Source of the DNA: an uncultured Ruminococcus sp.
GTDB lineage: Bacteria; Bacillota; Clostridia; Oscillospirales; Ruminococcaceae
Reading direction: 5' to 3'
Length of the DNA: 13,208 bases
Assembly (NCBI GenBank): GCA_937898375.1
Contig: CALEJX010000278.1
Span: 1 to 13,208 of the forward strand
Positions 13,082 through 13,208 of this stretch are shown here, piece by piece (the stretch's first letter is position 1; each line of letters starts with the position of its first letter). The position numbers were made by a program, and so were the translations under genes. Under the pieces are notes generated by a model. That model worked only from the letters and a program-made list of their open reading frames with translations, had not been told where the DNA came from and ran no database searches.

Positions 13082-13113
13082 TACGCCTTACTTTGTGTAA
13101 GGCGTATTTTTTT
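13082..13113 (+). terminator. third terminator after tRNA-Leu
   Basis: TACGCCTTAC (13082-13091) pairs perfectly with GTAAGGCGTA (13097-13106) around a TTTGT loop, followed by seven T (13107-13113). Confidence 0.88.
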
Positions 13114-13153
13114 ATGCCGCTCATAAAGTTTGTGACATACTGGGTTTGTTGTT

Positions 13154-13208
13154 GCCGTGACGGGCATTTCCCGCCACGGTTTTTTTTGTACACTCAGCTT
13201 TTGCACCG
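13154..13208 (+). repeat. 55 bp direct repeat, copy 2 (cut by window end)
   Basis: This copy is identical to 12972-13026 at a spacing of 182 bp and again forms the CCGTG...CACGG hairpin with eight T (13155-13187). It reaches the last base of the window, so its real length and whether more copies follow are unknown. No tRNA or other gene precedes it within the 40 bp after the third terminator. Confidence 0.95.

Noticed and set aside
12972..13208. CRISPR array
   Set aside because: There are only two repeat copies, 182 bp apart, each a terminator hairpin with a T-tract; spacing and composition do not fit CRISPR.

Overview
The window looks like a chromosomal segment from a Gram-positive Clostridia-class bacterium, most likely a Ruminococcus-like member of the Oscillospiraceae. 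The reasons are a Bacillus/Clostridium-type S12 with the extra N-terminal insertion, strong AAGGAGG ribosome binding sites, consensus sigma-A promoters with 17 bp spacers, occasional TTG and GTG starts, and an SRP RNA gene next to dnaX-ybaB-recR. The genus is an inference. The str operon genes use strongly optimised codons; the flanking metabolic and membrane genes do not.

Layout on the + strand: (1) 1-1821, the end of an operon with an M20-type N-carbamoyl hydrolase (5' end cut off by the window) and a nitrilase-superfamily C-N hydrolase, closed by a terminator near 1901-1948. (2) 2076-6725, the str operon rpsL-rpsG-fusA-tuf, with a perfect consensus promoter before rpsL, a second promoter before tuf and a terminator after tuf. 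The rpsL-rpsG spacer is long (195 bp), structured, and carries two blocks resembling conserved decoding-region 16S rRNA. (3) 6770-8450, a CPBP-family membrane protein lacking several expected motif residues, translationally coupled to tadA. A two-way terminator separates tadA from the convergent genes.

On the - strand, 11294 down to 8467 reads: promoter, SRP RNA, dnaX, ybaB, recR. This is the recombination, replication and protein-targeting cluster known from Bacillus, but here tadA faces it instead of leading it. Further right, also on the - strand, 12763 down to about 11315 is a two-gene signalling unit: promoter, structured leader, a single-domain CheY-like receiver, and a protein with four 29-residue repeats joined to a CheX-like domain. 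The middle two repeats match the 24-residue motif of MshEN c-di-GMP receptors, so the pair may link c-di-GMP level to receiver dephosphorylation. This is the best candidate for an undescribed system here.

The right end holds a tRNA-Leu(CAA) gene with a perfect promoter, three intrinsic terminators in a row, and a 55 bp exact direct repeat whose second copy runs off the window.
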